From contig NC_013385.1 of the NCBI RefSeq assembly GCF_000024605.1, forward strand, positions 1,564,175 through 1,628,174: DNA of 64,000 nucleotides, in the 5' to 3' direction. The position numbers and the translations under genes were made by a program. Origin of the DNA: Ammonifex degensii KC4. Its GTDB lineage: Bacteria > Bacillota > Desulfotomaculia > Desulfotomaculales > Ammonificaceae. Of the stretch, positions 1 to 7,570 are shown piece by piece (the stretch's first letter is position 1; each line of letters begins with the position of its first letter). Below the pieces are notes generated by a model. The model was not told the origin of the DNA and did no database searches. It was given only the letters and a program-made list of their open reading frames with translations.

Positions 1-738
1 CATAACGATTATAACCGCGCTGGCGGGGTGGTACTGCGCCACAACTTTATCCAGCTCCCGCTCTACAAAGTGCTGGATAGTCTCGTCGATGGTGAGAACC
101 AGCTTATCTCCCGGGCGGGGAGGATAAAAGCGGTGGAGGGCCGAAGGTATATCCCGCCCCACCGCGTCCTGCTCGATGACGATCCGCCCGGGCACCCCCC
201 GAAGTGCCTGGTCGTACTCCTTTTCCACCCCCAAAAGGCCCTGGTTATCCACCCCGACGAAACCCAAAATGTGGGCAGCCAAAGAGCCGCAGATGTACTG
301 CCGGCGGCTCTCCTCGTAAAGCTCTATCCCCTCCAGACGCAGCTTCCTTATCTTCTGCGCCGTGTGGTAATCCACCTTGCGCTTAAGCCACACAAAAGCC
401 TGCCGACGGGAGAGGATCTCTTTAAGTTTTTCTTCCGGCATCTCCAGAAGGGGAGCGAGCTCGGCCGCCACCTTTCCCGGGTCCTTTATCTGCGGGGGGA
501 AGGCAGCCACCGACTCGGCGCTGACGCTGGTGACCAGCAACCGGCCGTTGCGATCCGTTATATCTCCCCTTTTGGCCTCCACCGGGATGTCCCGCATGCG
601 GTTCTCCTGCGCCTGCTTCTGCAACTCTGCCCCTTTCACTATCTGCAACCAAAAAAGCCTCCCCGCCAGACAGGTAAAAAACAAAAGGGAAGAGAGAAAG
701 AGCAGGGCCAGACGCCGCCTGATTACGATATTAGCCAT
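1..738 (-). CDS. Penicillin-binding protein, PBP2/SpoVD/FtsI class (3' part outside window)
   Basis: The reading frame is open from an ATG at 738 to the window edge (246 codons), so only the N-terminal part is seen. Residues about 8-25 form a signal-anchor membrane helix (ALLFLSSLLFFTCLAGRLF). A PBP dimerisation-type domain follows, with the RGDITDRNGRLL signature near residue 55. The family makes peptidoglycan cross-links outside the membrane, either at the septum (FtsI) or in the spore cortex (SpoVD). The transpeptidase SxxK site and any C-terminal PASTA domain lie outside the window, so the two cannot be separated. The start abuts the ftsL stop, consistent with co-transcription in mraZ-rsmH-ftsL-pbp. 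Confidence 0.93.
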   Translation of the reverse strand, partial: MANIVIRRRLALLFLSSLLFFTCLAGRLFWLQIVKGAELQKQAQENRMRDIPVEAKRGDITDRNGRLLVTSVSAESVAAFPPQIKDPGKVAAELAPLLEMPEEKLKEILSRRQAFVWLKRKVDYHTAQKIRKLRLEGIELYEESRRQYICGSLAAHILGFVGVDNQGLLGVEKEYDQALRGVPGRIVIEQDAVGRDIPSALHRFYPPRPGDKLVLTIDETIQHFVERELDKVVAQYHPASAVIIVM

Positions 739-1206
739 CTACGCCCCCCTCTGTCCCAGGTGCGCCGCCAAGAATTGCAGGAACTCTTCCAGCCACCCCC
801 TCCGCCCCTTATTCTCCTCTTTAGCTGCTTCTCCCTGATTTACCGGCGGCAAGACGATCTCTCCCGCTGCGGAGGAAGGATAGACCATGCCCAGTTGCTT
901 CTTGGCAATGGCCTCCAGACGGTCAGGGGTGGTCAGGCTTTCCAAGCTGGTCTCCAGTAACTGATTTTCGGCCCGTAAACGGTCGATGGACTTCTCCAAC
1001 GCCTGCAGCCGAAAGCCCACCAGGGCTATCTGGGCCTGGCAGTAAACCAGCGCGGTGCACAAGAGGAAGCCCAGAAGGAGCAGAGAGCAGGCCTTCAACC
1101 GCGAAACCTGAGCAACTCTCTTGGCAGGCTTCCTTTCAGGCCTGGGGCTTCTTTCCGGCCTCCTCTGGGGCAAAGAGCGAGTCAGCCGTTCTTGCGCCGC
1201 TATCAA
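739..1206 (-). CDS. ftsL: Cell division protein FtsL
   Basis: A 155-residue bitopic protein. The basic cytoplasmic N-terminus (residues 1-35, rich in Arg and Lys) is followed by one membrane helix (about 38-60) and a heptad-like coiled coil (LQALEKSIDRLRAENQLLE). The tail contains AKKQLGMVYPS, as in FtsL/DivIC proteins. FtsL joins DivIB and DivIC in the divisome and activates the septal synthase complex. Sequence identity in this family is low, so the call rests on architecture plus position between rsmH and the PBP gene. It starts one base after the rsmH stop. Confidence 0.88.
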   Translation of the reverse strand: MIAAQERLTRSLPQRRPERSPRPERKPAKRVAQVSRLKACSLLLLGFLLCTALVYCQAQIALVGFRLQALEKSIDRLRAENQLLETSLESLTTPDRLEAIAKKQLGMVYPSSAAGEIVLPPVNQGEAAKEENKGRRGWLEEFLQFLAAHLGQRGA

Positions 1207-1207
1207 C

Positions 1208-2086
1208 TTATTCGCCTCCCTCCGGGTTTAGAATTTTCTCCGCCGCGCGCAATTTGCAACTCGACGCTCGGGGGTTCTGCTTTACCTCCTCCGGCGAAGG
1301 GGTCAACGGCTTTTTAGTAAGGGGGCGAAGGCAGGTATATTGGCGAAAGAACCCCTTTACCAAGCGATCTTCCAGCGAATGGTAACTCAGCACCACCAGC
1401 CTCCCCCCGGGCTTTAAGCAGTCGGCCGCCTGGGGTAAAGAAGCCTTTAAAGCCTCCAGTTCCCGGTTTACCGCTATCCGCAAAGCCTGGAAGGTGCGGC
1501 GGGCAGGATGGGGACCTCGGCGCCGGGCAGAAGCCGGAATGGCCTCTTTGATTATCTCCACCAACTGGCCGGTGGTGAGGATGGGCCGGCGGGCCCGGGC
1601 CCGCACGATGAACCGGGCTATCCTTTTGGCCCACCTCTCCTCGCCGAACTCCCTTATGATGCAGGCCAGTTCTTTTTCTTCCAGCCGGTTCACCAGATCG
1701 GCCGCCGTGACGGGAGAAGAAGGATCGAAGCGCATGTCTAAAGGAGCGTCTTCGCGGTAGGTGAAGCCCCTCTCCGGCCGGTCCAACTGGTAAGAAGAAA
1801 CCCCCAGATCATAAAGGACTCCGTCCACTCCCCTCACTCCTAACCCCGCCAACACCTCCGCCAGGTCGGCAAAGCTGGCGTGGACCAGATGCACGCGGGG
1901 GTCGTTTCCCAACCGCTTCCGGGCAAAAGAAAGCGCTTCCGGGTCCCGGTCAAGTCCGATGAGCCGGCCCTCGTCTCCTATAAAGGCCAAGATGGCCGCC
2001 GCGTGTCCCCCACCCCCCACGGTGCAGTCCACGTAGACCCCCCCTGGCTTAACCGCCAGGTAGGCCAGTACCTCTTTTACCATCAC
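1208..2086 (-). CDS. rsmH: 16S rRNA (cytosine(1402)-N(4))-methyltransferase RsmH
   Basis: A SAM-dependent methyltransferase that N4-methylates C1402 of 16S rRNA in the P site. [15 protein letters not shown] is the SAM-binding motif [19 protein letters not shown] and [13 protein letters not shown] are RsmH signatures. The GTG at 2086 is the first standard start codon of the frame. However, the family N-terminus (H-E-P-V-M) continues upstream in frame to a CTG at 2113, which has a GGGGG Shine-Dalgarno sequence nine bases before it, so the true start may be that CTG. The gene lies directly after mraZ in the division cluster. Confidence 0.96.
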   Translation of the reverse strand: MMVKEVLAYLAVKPGGVYVDCTVGGGGHAAAILAFIGDEGRLIGLDRDPEALSFARKRLGNDPRVHLVHASFADLAEVLAGLGVRGVDGVLYDLGVSSYQLDRPERGFTYREDAPLDMRFDPSSPVTAADLVNRLEEKELACIIREFGEERWAKRIARFIVRARARRPILTTGQLVEIIKEAIPASARRRGPHPARRTFQALRIAVNRELEALKASLPQAADCLKPGGRLVVLSYHSLEDRLVKGFFRQYTCLRPLTKKPLTPSPEEVKQNPRASSCKLRAAEKILNPEGGE

Positions 2087-2128
2087 CGGCTCGTGAAAAA
2101 ACTCTTCCGGCAGAGTCTTTGGCCCCCT

Positions 2129-2572
2129 TTACCCTTCCTGGCCGGGAGAAAAAGCCACCAGCTTGGCCGCCAGCTCCTCATACACCGCCTGGGTCTCGGC
2201 CTGATAACGTTCCCACAATTCCTGGGCCCAAAACTCCACTCGATTGGCCACCCCTAGTATGACCACTTCGCGCTGGAGCTGGGCGTACTCGCGGAGATAA
2301 GGGGGGATCAAAACCCGTCCCTGCCGGTCGACTTCCAGCTCTGCCGCCCCAGCAAAGAAAAGGCGGGCGAAAGCCCGGACCTCCGGCTGGGTGAAAGGCA
2401 GCTTTAAAAGCTTTTCTTCTAGCTGGGTCCATTCTGAAGCCGAAAAACCAAAAAGGCAGCCTTCCAGTCCCTTGGTGACCACGAAGCGCTCTCCTAGTCC
2501 TTCGCGCAAACGGGCCGGGATAAAAAGCCGCCCCTTGTTGTCCAGGGTGTGGACGTAGGTCCCGATGAACAC
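2129..2572 (-). CDS. mraZ: Transcriptional regulator MraZ
   Basis: MraZ binds DNA with two AbrB-like SpoVT domains and represses its own division/cell-wall operon. TYVHTLDNKGRLFIP and the second repeat ELEVDRQGRVLIPPYLREY are both visible. I chose the GTG at 2572 (147 residues) because it gives the usual family N-terminus (M-F-I-G-T-Y) and has GGGGAG nine bases upstream. A longer frame opens at 2605, but its extra 11 codons lie inside the TGGGN operator repeats. It is first in the mraZ-rsmH-ftsL-pbp operon. Confidence 0.94.
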   Translation of the reverse strand: MFIGTYVHTLDNKGRLFIPARLREGLGERFVVTKGLEGCLFGFSASEWTQLEEKLLKLPFTQPEVRAFARLFFAGAAELEVDRQGRVLIPPYLREYAQLQREVVILGVANRVEFWAQELWERYQAETQAVYEELAAKLVAFSPGQEG

Positions 2573-2583
2573 CGGCAACTTCT

Positions 2584-2608
2584 CCCCACTTATCCCCACC
2601 TTCACCCA
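2584..2608 (-). promoter_or_regulatory. MraZ operator: three TGGGN boxes at 10-bp pitch
   Basis: Read on the minus strand there are three boxes, TGGGT (2608-2604), TGGGG (2598-2594) and TGGGG (2588-2584), each separated by exactly five bases. This matches the MraZ binding-region pattern known from E. coli and Mycoplasma. It sits 12-36 bases upstream of the preferred mraZ start, so it is probably in the 5' leader and serves for autorepression. No convincing -35/-10 pair was identified upstream. Confidence 0.8.
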
Positions 2609-2766
2609 CCTGAATTCGCCGAGCAGGAAAAAATTCCTCCCGACCCGGTCCCAACAAATTTTGCCGGAGCGTAAATTCCGACCGTGGTCCCTGCAACTGG
2701 GCGTACTAAAGTCCCGGGTGGAAAGACATACTACCTAAAAAAGCGCACCTAAAAGGAGGAGAAGTA

Positions 2767-3150
2767 ATGTACCGTTGGCAGGAAGTCCAGGACCATCTGA
2801 ACCGCCTGCGGCAGGAGATTAACAACATAAGCCAGATGGTGATGCAACTGAGCCAGGCCGAAAGCCAGGCACAAAGTCAACTTGCCCGGCTGAGCCAGAC
2901 TGAAGGCATGAACAGCCAGCAGCTGCAGCGCATTCACCAGATGTGCTTGAGCCTGCACAACGAAATCAATGCTCTGGCCAGCGCCGCTCAAGCAATGATG
3001 CCCGGGGCCACAATGCCCGGCCAGTGGGGAGGCATGGGGGCCCAGACCTGGACCCCGGGAATGGGTTACGGGGGTAGCATGGCTTACCGCACCGAGGAAA
3101 CCGATATCCGCAGCGATATAGGAAACCTGGAGCAAAAACGCGATCTTTAA
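2767..3150 (+). CDS. Hypothetical protein with coiled coil and Gly/Met/Pro-rich tail
   Basis: A 127-residue protein I do not recognise. Residues 1-80 are strongly helical and Gln-rich with heptad spacing, suggesting a coiled coil. Residues about 84-108 are rich in Met, Gly, Pro and Trp (PGATMPGQWGGMGAQTW) and look flexible. There is no signal peptide or membrane segment. A good ribosome site (AAAAGGAGG) precedes the ATG. It is divergent from mraZ, and a clear terminator follows, so it is probably a single-gene transcript. Confidence 0.75.
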   Translation: MYRWQEVQDHLNRLRQEINNISQMVMQLSQAESQAQSQLARLSQTEGMNSQQLQRIHQMCLSLHNEINALASAAQAMMPGATMPGQWGGMGAQTWTPGMGYGGSMAYRTEETDIRSDIGNLEQKRDL

Positions 3151-3160
3151 GGAAACCAAG

Positions 3161-3200
3161 GCGGGGAGGTCCGACAAGGACCTCCCCGCTTCTCTCTTTT
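3161..3200 (+). terminator. Rho-independent terminator
   Basis: A perfect 12-bp stem (GCGGGGAGGTCC at 3161-3172 with its complement at 3178-3189), loop GACAA, then the T-rich TTCTCTCTTTT. It ends the transcript of the coiled-coil protein gene. Confidence 0.93.
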
Positions 3201-3262
3201 AGGGTCGTTCCCTTTTAACTACTTTTGTGTTATTGTATAGGCAAAAAAGGGAGGCGAAGGAA

Positions 3263-3505
3263 ATGATCAAGCTTTTGCGGGAGGGAACCACTTATACCCA
3301 AAAAGACGTCATCGAGATGCTGTCTGAGTTTTCCGCCTTCAAAGACCGGGTGACCAAAAAATTCCGGGAGGTGGCCAAAGAGTTGGAGGGGAAGAGTAAC
3401 GAGCACGAGCTGTGGGTAAACCTTTTCCTCATCGCTAGCGATTACGCCGACGACTGGCTCGCCCGCCGCCAGCGTCAAGAAGTGGCCCTGCAAAAGATCT
3501 CCTAG
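3263..3505 (+). CDS. Hypothetical small cytosolic protein
   Basis: An unrecognised 80-residue, charged, helical protein. The frame is open from a GTG at 3227, but the ATG at 3263 has GGGAGG eight bases upstream and is the likely start. No metal-binding motif, membrane helix or signal sequence is seen. It lies between the terminator at 3.2 kb and rpsT, which has its own promoter. Confidence 0.7.
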   Translation: MIKLLREGTTYTQKDVIEMLSEFSAFKDRVTKKFREVAKELEGKSNEHELWVNLFLIASDYADDWLARRQRQEVALQKIS

Positions 3506-3511
3506 AAGGGA

Positions 3512-3541
3512 TTGCGGCCCCCCGGTCAAGCATGGTAAAAT
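3512..3541 (+). promoter_or_regulatory. Sigma-A-type promoter for rpsT
   Basis: TTGCGG at 3512-3517, an 18-base spacer and TAAAAT at 3536-3541. The -10 box is preceded by TGG, an extended -10 arrangement. The rpsT start is 49 bases downstream. Confidence 0.65.
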
Positions 3542-3589
3542 ACGCACGTCATTCGAGGCGAAACAATCGGAGTACTAGGGGGAAGAGAA

Positions 3590-3859
3590 GTGGCTAAAAA
3601 ATCTTCGCTCAAGCGGTTGCGCCAAATCCGCAAGCGCACCTTGCGCAATAAGATGCTACGCTCAGCCTTGAAGACAGCCATCAAAAAGTTTGAGCAGGCT
3701 TTGGCGCAGGGAGCTCCCGATGTAGAAGAGAAGCTGCGGGCCGCCTTACGAGCCATCGACAAGGCCCGGACGAAGGGTATCTTGCACCGCAACACCGCGG
3801 CGCGCAAGAAATCACGCCTCATGCGTAAGTATAACCAAGCCAAGCTGGTCGCCAGCTAA
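3590..3859 (+). CDS. rpsT: 30S ribosomal protein S20
   Basis: An 89-residue, Lys/Arg-rich, all-helical protein with the S20 N-terminus (AKKSSLKRLRQIRKR) and the conserved KGILHRNTAARKKSRL segment. S20 binds 16S rRNA in the small-subunit body. It starts with GTG behind a GGGGGAAGAG ribosome site. It converges with holA, and the two stop codons share bases 3857-3858. Confidence 0.97.
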   Translation: MAKKSSLKRLRQIRKRTLRNKMLRSALKTAIKKFEQALAQGAPDVEEKLRAALRAIDKARTKGILHRNTAARKKSRLMRKYNQAKLVAS

Positions 3860-4866
3860 CCAGCTCCAGCTAGAAGCCAAGCCTGCCACAGACTGCGTTC
3901 CAGTCCCAGCCAGAAATCCCCTCGCCCACTTTTGAAGGCGGCGTCCAGTTCCACCAACTGTAAGTAAAGCTCTTGGGCCTGCTCGCGGGGAAAGCGGCGG
4001 GCATGGCCTAATATTTTTTTGGCCACCCAGAGGGGTATTTTCCCTTCCTGGGCCAGCTTTTCCTCCCCTCCTCCCTCCGCTAAGATCTCTTGGGCCAGGA
4101 GCAGGAGGCGCAGTTGGCGCAAAAAGAGGGCCAGAACCACTCCCGGAGGTTCTTTTTCCGCTAGCATACGCAGGCGACCAAGGGCTCGTAGGTACTGCCG
4201 CTGGCTCAAATCGTCGGTCACGCGGAAAAGGAGTTCCTCTGGCGGGGGAGTCACCACTTCTTCCACCGAGGAAGGGGTAATTTCTTTCTGCTCCCCGGCA
4301 TAGTTCAAGACCTTTTCCCATTCCTGCCGCAGGAGGGAGAGGTCCTGCCCCACACTCAAGAGTAGCCGAGCGGCTTCAGGGGTGATCTGCTTCCCGGCCT
4401 CACGGGCACGCTTCTGCAGCCAGCGCAAAAGGTCGGAGGGAGAGAGGTAGGTAAACTCCACTATCTTGCCTTTCTCCGCTAGCAGGCGGCAGGCCGGCTT
4501 CTGCCGGTCGATCGGGGCCGTGGTGCAGAAGATGAGACAGGTAGTGGGAGAGGGGTGGCGCAGGTAATCAAGCAAGGCCCTGTCCGCCTGCTTTTTACCC
4601 GCGGCAAAATAAGGAGCGTTATCTACCACCACCAGGCGCCACTGGGCCAGTACCGGTGAAGTGCTAGCCGCGGCGGCCACCTGTTCGCCCGAAGTTTCCT
4701 CTCCGTCCAGCCGGGCAAAGTCGAAGGGGTTGTCCTCCCCCACCAGCAGGGTCCTGAACCAGCGCACGGCCTCCTTCTGCAGGTAGCGCTCCGGCCCCCA
4801 AAAGAGGTAGAGGGGGCGAATCTCCCTCCGCTTCAGCTCCTCTAGCAACTCAAGAAAGTACTGCAC
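3856..4866 (-). CDS. holA: DNA polymerase III subunit delta (HolA)
   Basis: The delta subunit of the clamp loader, which opens the sliding clamp. The 336 residues fit the family. LYLFWGPERYLQKEA at the N-terminus occupies the place of a degenerate Walker A. The C-terminal part has the family's LLFRVTDDLSQRQYLRAL and QLYLQLVELDAAFKSG stretches. The GTG start directly follows the stop of the upstream thiamine-binding-like gene, with GGGGG before it, so the two are probably co-transcribed. Confidence 0.93.
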   Translation of the reverse strand: MQYFLELLEELKRREIRPLYLFWGPERYLQKEAVRWFRTLLVGEDNPFDFARLDGEETSGEQVAAAASTSPVLAQWRLVVVDNAPYFAAGKKQADRALLDYLRHPSPTTCLIFCTTAPIDRQKPACRLLAEKGKIVEFTYLSPSDLLRWLQKRAREAGKQITPEAARLLLSVGQDLSLLRQEWEKVLNYAGEQKEITPSSVEEVVTPPPEELLFRVTDDLSQRQYLRALGRLRMLAEKEPPGVVLALFLRQLRLLLLAQEILAEGGGEEKLAQEGKIPLWVAKKILGHARRFPREQAQELYLQLVELDAAFKSGRGDFWLGLERSLWQAWLLAGAG

Positions 4867-5172
4867 TTAGCTTTCCCCCAGCTCGCGCTTTACTGCCGCC
4901 ACCTTGCCTTCCAGGCTGAGTTCTTTGTCCCGGCGCTCATCGATCTTCACGGTAGTCACCACCCGCTGCACTCCCGCCGCAAAGGGGGCCAAGTGCATCT
5001 TCCGCACCAACTCTAGAATCTCCTCCAGCTCCCCCTCCACCAAAGTCCCCATGGCGGTTATCTCGTACTTAAGGCCGCTTTCCCGGACGATCTTCACGCA
5101 CTCGGCGACGTAACGCCCCACGCTGGGCGAACCCGTTCCTAGAGGAACCACCGAAATCTCGGCCACTACCAC
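4867..5172 (-). CDS. MTH1187-family thiamine-binding-like protein
   Basis: A 101-residue ferredoxin-like-fold protein of the MTH1187/YqgV family. Typical stretches are EISVVPLGTGSPSVGRYV, a central EITAMGTLVEGELEE and VVTTVKIDERRDK. Family structures bind thiamine-like ligands, but no pathway role can be read here and no thiamine operon is adjacent. It starts with GTG behind GGAGGGAG, immediately upstream of holA. Confidence 0.85.
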   Translation of the reverse strand: MVVAEISVVPLGTGSPSVGRYVAECVKIVRESGLKYEITAMGTLVEGELEEILELVRKMHLAPFAAGVQRVVTTVKIDERRDKELSLEGKVAAVKRELGES

Positions 5173-5231
5173 TTTTCTCCCTCCCAGAACTGAGCTTCTC
5201 CTTGCGTTTCTTAAATTTTATCACGTCCCGA

Positions 5232-5265
5232 AAAAGCTTTGCGCCCTCTCTTTAAGAGAGGGCGC
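5232..5265 (-). terminator. Rho-independent terminator
   Basis: A perfect 12-bp stem, GCGCCCTCTCTT, with a one-base loop (5241-5265), followed on the minus strand by AAAGCTTTTT. It lies just after the stop of the small winged-helix gene. Confidence 0.85.
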
Positions 5266-5280
5266 ACCCGATGGGAAAGC

Positions 5281-5574
5281 CTAACTTAACTCTTCCCACT
5301 TGGAGCGGTAGAAGGAGCAAAATTCCTCGCCCAGCTTGGTCAGGCTGCAAATCTTGCTCTTGCCCTCGGCGGTCACGTCTACCAAACCCAAAGCGTAAAG
5401 CTGCATCACCACGTGATCCAGGACCGCCCGTTTCACCCGGGCCATAAGCGAGAGCTCCTCTTTGTTCATGCGCCCACCGTCGCCCAAGGCGCGCAGCACC
5501 CGCCAGGCTTCTTCTGGGAGACGGTGGTTGACATAGGAGAAGTACTCGGAAAGAGGAGTCGCCAGGCTCAGCAA
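5281..5574 (-). CDS. Small winged-helix-like DNA-binding protein
   Basis: A 97-residue protein whose order of segments (EAWRVLRALGDGGRMNKEEL, LDHVVMQLYALGLV, SLTKLGEEFC) resembles a compact winged helix-turn-helix of MarR/ArsR type. No effector domain or metal-binding Cys cluster is visible. The TTG start has AAGGAGGG eight bases upstream, and a terminator follows the stop. Target and ligand are unknown; the DNA-binding call is inferred from the fold pattern. Confidence 0.65.
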   Translation of the reverse strand: MLSLATPLSEYFSYVNHRLPEEAWRVLRALGDGGRMNKEELSLMARVKRAVLDHVVMQLYALGLVDVTAEGKSKICSLTKLGEEFCSFYRSKWEELS

Positions 5575-5666
5575 AGGATCTTCCCTCCTTCAACCAAATA
5601 ATTAACTTTTCGGCTTTTATTATGCGCCAGTTTTTTGTTTTTTATAAAACCGCAAGCTTAGAAGAC

Positions 5667-5713
5667 CCGTCTCCTTCAGGGGACGGAACGATCACGGCGG
5701 CCTGGCCGCTTTT
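5667..5713. other. Two adjacent hairpins, possible relic of an IS200/IS605-type right end
   Basis: The first hairpin has an 8-bp stem (CCGTCTCC/GGGGACGG, one G-T pair) and a TTCA loop at 5667-5686. The second is GCGGCC-T-GGCCGC at 5697-5709, followed by TTTT. The first resembles the ACCCC-TTCA-GGGGT hairpin at the right end of the tnpB element at 28.5 kb. It lies between the rmlD-like gene and the small winged-helix gene, with no transposase nearby. It could instead be a terminator acting on the plus strand. Confidence 0.3.
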
Positions 5714-5770
5714 GCGAGGAAGTACGGTAAGCTTTGACACGCAGATGCCAATAAGGAACTCGTCCTTCCC

Positions 5771-6607
5771 TTAACGGCGAGCCAAGTACCGTTCCAGAGC
5801 GTCCTCCCAGGAAGGCAGGCTGTAGCCCAGGTACTCTTTGAGCGGGAAGGGATCCAGTACCGTGTAGCGGGGGCGGCGGGCCGGACGGGGAAAATCCTCG
5901 CTGCGACAGGGGATGACGTTAGCCTTGATGCCCGCCAGGCGCACGGCGCTGCAGGCCAGCTCGTACCAGGAGGCGGTTCCCGCGTTGGTCACGTGAAAAG
6001 TCCCCCTTGCTCCGGCCAAGATAAGGTCGGTGATGGCCCGGGCGGCATCGGGGGTGTAAGTGGGAGAACCGTACTGGTCCTCTACCACTTTTATTTCTCC
6101 TTCGGTTTCCGCCAAGCGCAAGATCATGCTCACGAAATTGCGCCCGGTGCCAAAAAGCCAGCTAATCCGTACGATCAGATAATCCCCGCCTTCCTCCCTT
6201 ATCGCCGCCTCCCCCCAGTATTTGCTCTCTCCGTAGCGGTTTATAGGGCGAGGAGGATCGTAAACGTGGTAAGGCTCCCCTTTTTCTCCGTCGAAAACAT
6301 AGTCGGTGCTTATGTGTACCAGCTTAGCCTCACTGGCAGCGCAAAGAGAGGCCAAATACTTAACCGCTAGACCGTTTACCAGAAAGGCCCGCCGGGGATC
6401 CTCCTCGGCCCCGTCTACATCGGTGTAAGCGGCGCAGTTGACCACCACCCGCGGCCGGTACTCCCTGAGGACTTCCGCCACCGCCTTGCGCGAAGTTATA
6501 TCTAGCTGCTGCCGCGCCAGCCCGATCACGTCAAAGCCGCGTTCCTCCAACTCTTTAACCATCGCCCGCCCTAGGCGTCCTGCGGCTCCCGTTACCAGCA
6601 CCCGCAC
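5771..6607 (-). CDS. rmlD: dTDP-4-dehydrorhamnose reductase-type sugar-nucleotide reductase (RmlD family)
   Basis: A short-chain dehydrogenase of 278 residues with the Rossmann motif GAAGRLG at residues 7-13, the STDYVFDG segment and the catalytic YGESK Tyr-x-x-x-Lys. In the dTDP-rhamnose pathway RmlD reduces dTDP-4-dehydrorhamnose with NAD(P)H. No rmlA, B or C is adjacent, so the sugar is uncertain; the family also contains MAT2B-like and other SDR reductases. The gene is alone between mqnD and a hairpin-rich spacer. Confidence 0.85.
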   Translation of the reverse strand: MRVLVTGAAGRLGRAMVKELEERGFDVIGLARQQLDITSRKAVAEVLREYRPRVVVNCAAYTDVDGAEEDPRRAFLVNGLAVKYLASLCAASEAKLVHISTDYVFDGEKGEPYHVYDPPRPINRYGESKYWGEAAIREEGGDYLIVRISWLFGTGRNFVSMILRLAETEGEIKVVEDQYGSPTYTPDAARAITDLILAGARGTFHVTNAGTASWYELACSAVRLAGIKANVIPCRSEDFPRPARRPRYTVLDPFPLKEYLGYSLPSWEDALERYLARR

Positions 6608-6619
6608 AAAAATCCCTCC

Positions 6620-7435
6620 TCATTCGACCCACTCTAAAGGTGGAAGATGGGGAATGATCCCTTGGCGGTGTCCTTCCTCCAGCAAAAGCCTCACTGCCTC
6701 TTTTCCTTTCGGCCCCAAGTCGAGCGTCCAGGAGTTGACGTACATCCCTACAAAACGATCGGCCTCTTTTCGATCCAGTCCCCGAGCAAAGGAAAGAGCA
6801 TAGTTTAGGCTTTCTTCCCGGTGGGCCAGAGACCAAGCAATGGCCTCGCGTAGAAGAGAAGACAGAAGGGAAGCTTTTTCCTGGTGGCGCCGGTGCAACA
6901 CGTTCCCTCCCAGAGGCAGGGGAAGGCCGGTTTTCTCTTGCCACCATACTCCCAGATCGACAACAAGTCTTAACCCCTCACGGGCATAGGTCAACTGTCC
7001 TTCGTGAATCAAAAGACCCGCCGGTACCTCTCCTGACTTGACCGCTTCACCTATGCGGTCGAAAGGAAGAGTGACCGTCTGCACCTTCGGGGACCAGAGC
7101 TTGAGAGCCAAGTAAGCCGTAGTCCACTCCCCCGGAACGGCCACCAAGGAGGGGGTTTCCCTTTCCTCTTCCCGCGTCACCACCACGGGACCGTAGCCAT
7201 CTCCTACACTGGCCCCGCAGGAGAGCAAGAGATAGTGCCGGGCTACGTAAGGATAGGCGTGAAAGGATATGGCCGAAAGGTCGTAAATCCCCTCCCTGGC
7301 CGCCCGGTTAAGCGTTTCGATGTCGGCCAGTACGTGCCGGAAAGTAAAACCCCGGGTATCGATCTTCCCCAGGCTTAGAGCGGCAAACATAAAGGCGTCG
7401 TCCGCATCCGGGCTGTGAGCCAAGGTAAGCTCCAA
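6620..7435 (-). CDS. mqnD: MqnD-type 1,4-dihydroxy-6-naphthoate synthase
   Basis: A periplasmic-binding-protein-fold enzyme of the MqnA/MqnD group. The signatures LAHSPDADDAFMF at the N-terminus and LSCGASVGDGYGPVVV fit MqnD, which forms 1,4-dihydroxy-6-naphthoate from cyclic de-hypoxanthine futalosine in the futalosine route to menaquinone. The 271 residues fit. The other mqn genes are not in the window, so pathway completeness cannot be judged. The TTG start has AAAGGAG upstream. It is divergent from ldh. Confidence 0.85.
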   Translation of the reverse strand: MELTLAHSPDADDAFMFAALSLGKIDTRGFTFRHVLADIETLNRAAREGIYDLSAISFHAYPYVARHYLLLSCGASVGDGYGPVVVTREEERETPSLVAVPGEWTTAYLALKLWSPKVQTVTLPFDRIGEAVKSGEVPAGLLIHEGQLTYAREGLRLVVDLGVWWQEKTGLPLPLGGNVLHRRHQEKASLLSSLLREAIAWSLAHREESLNYALSFARGLDRKEADRFVGMYVNSWTLDLGPKGKEAVRLLLEEGHRQGIIPHLPPLEWVE

Positions 7436-7570
7436 GGACTGCTCGCTCCTTTCCTTAAGGCTCGCTTTAACAGGACTTCTACAAAACTTGTCTTAGCCCT
7501 TCTCAGAACAGAGGGAATGCTGCAGCACGAGGAGAAACTAAAGGTAAACGGCATAAAAGGGGGACTTCTT

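Noticed and set aside
28-960. A 310-residue plus-strand open frame opposite the PBP and ftsL genes
   Set aside because: It is antisense to two well-supported genes, lacks a ribosome site and family features, and is explained by high GC3 of the real genes.
5643-5770. In-frame continuation of the rmlD-like gene past its stop (about 42 codons)
   Set aside because: The reductase already ends at the family length; the extension overlaps two hairpins and has no recognisable domain, so readthrough is not proposed.
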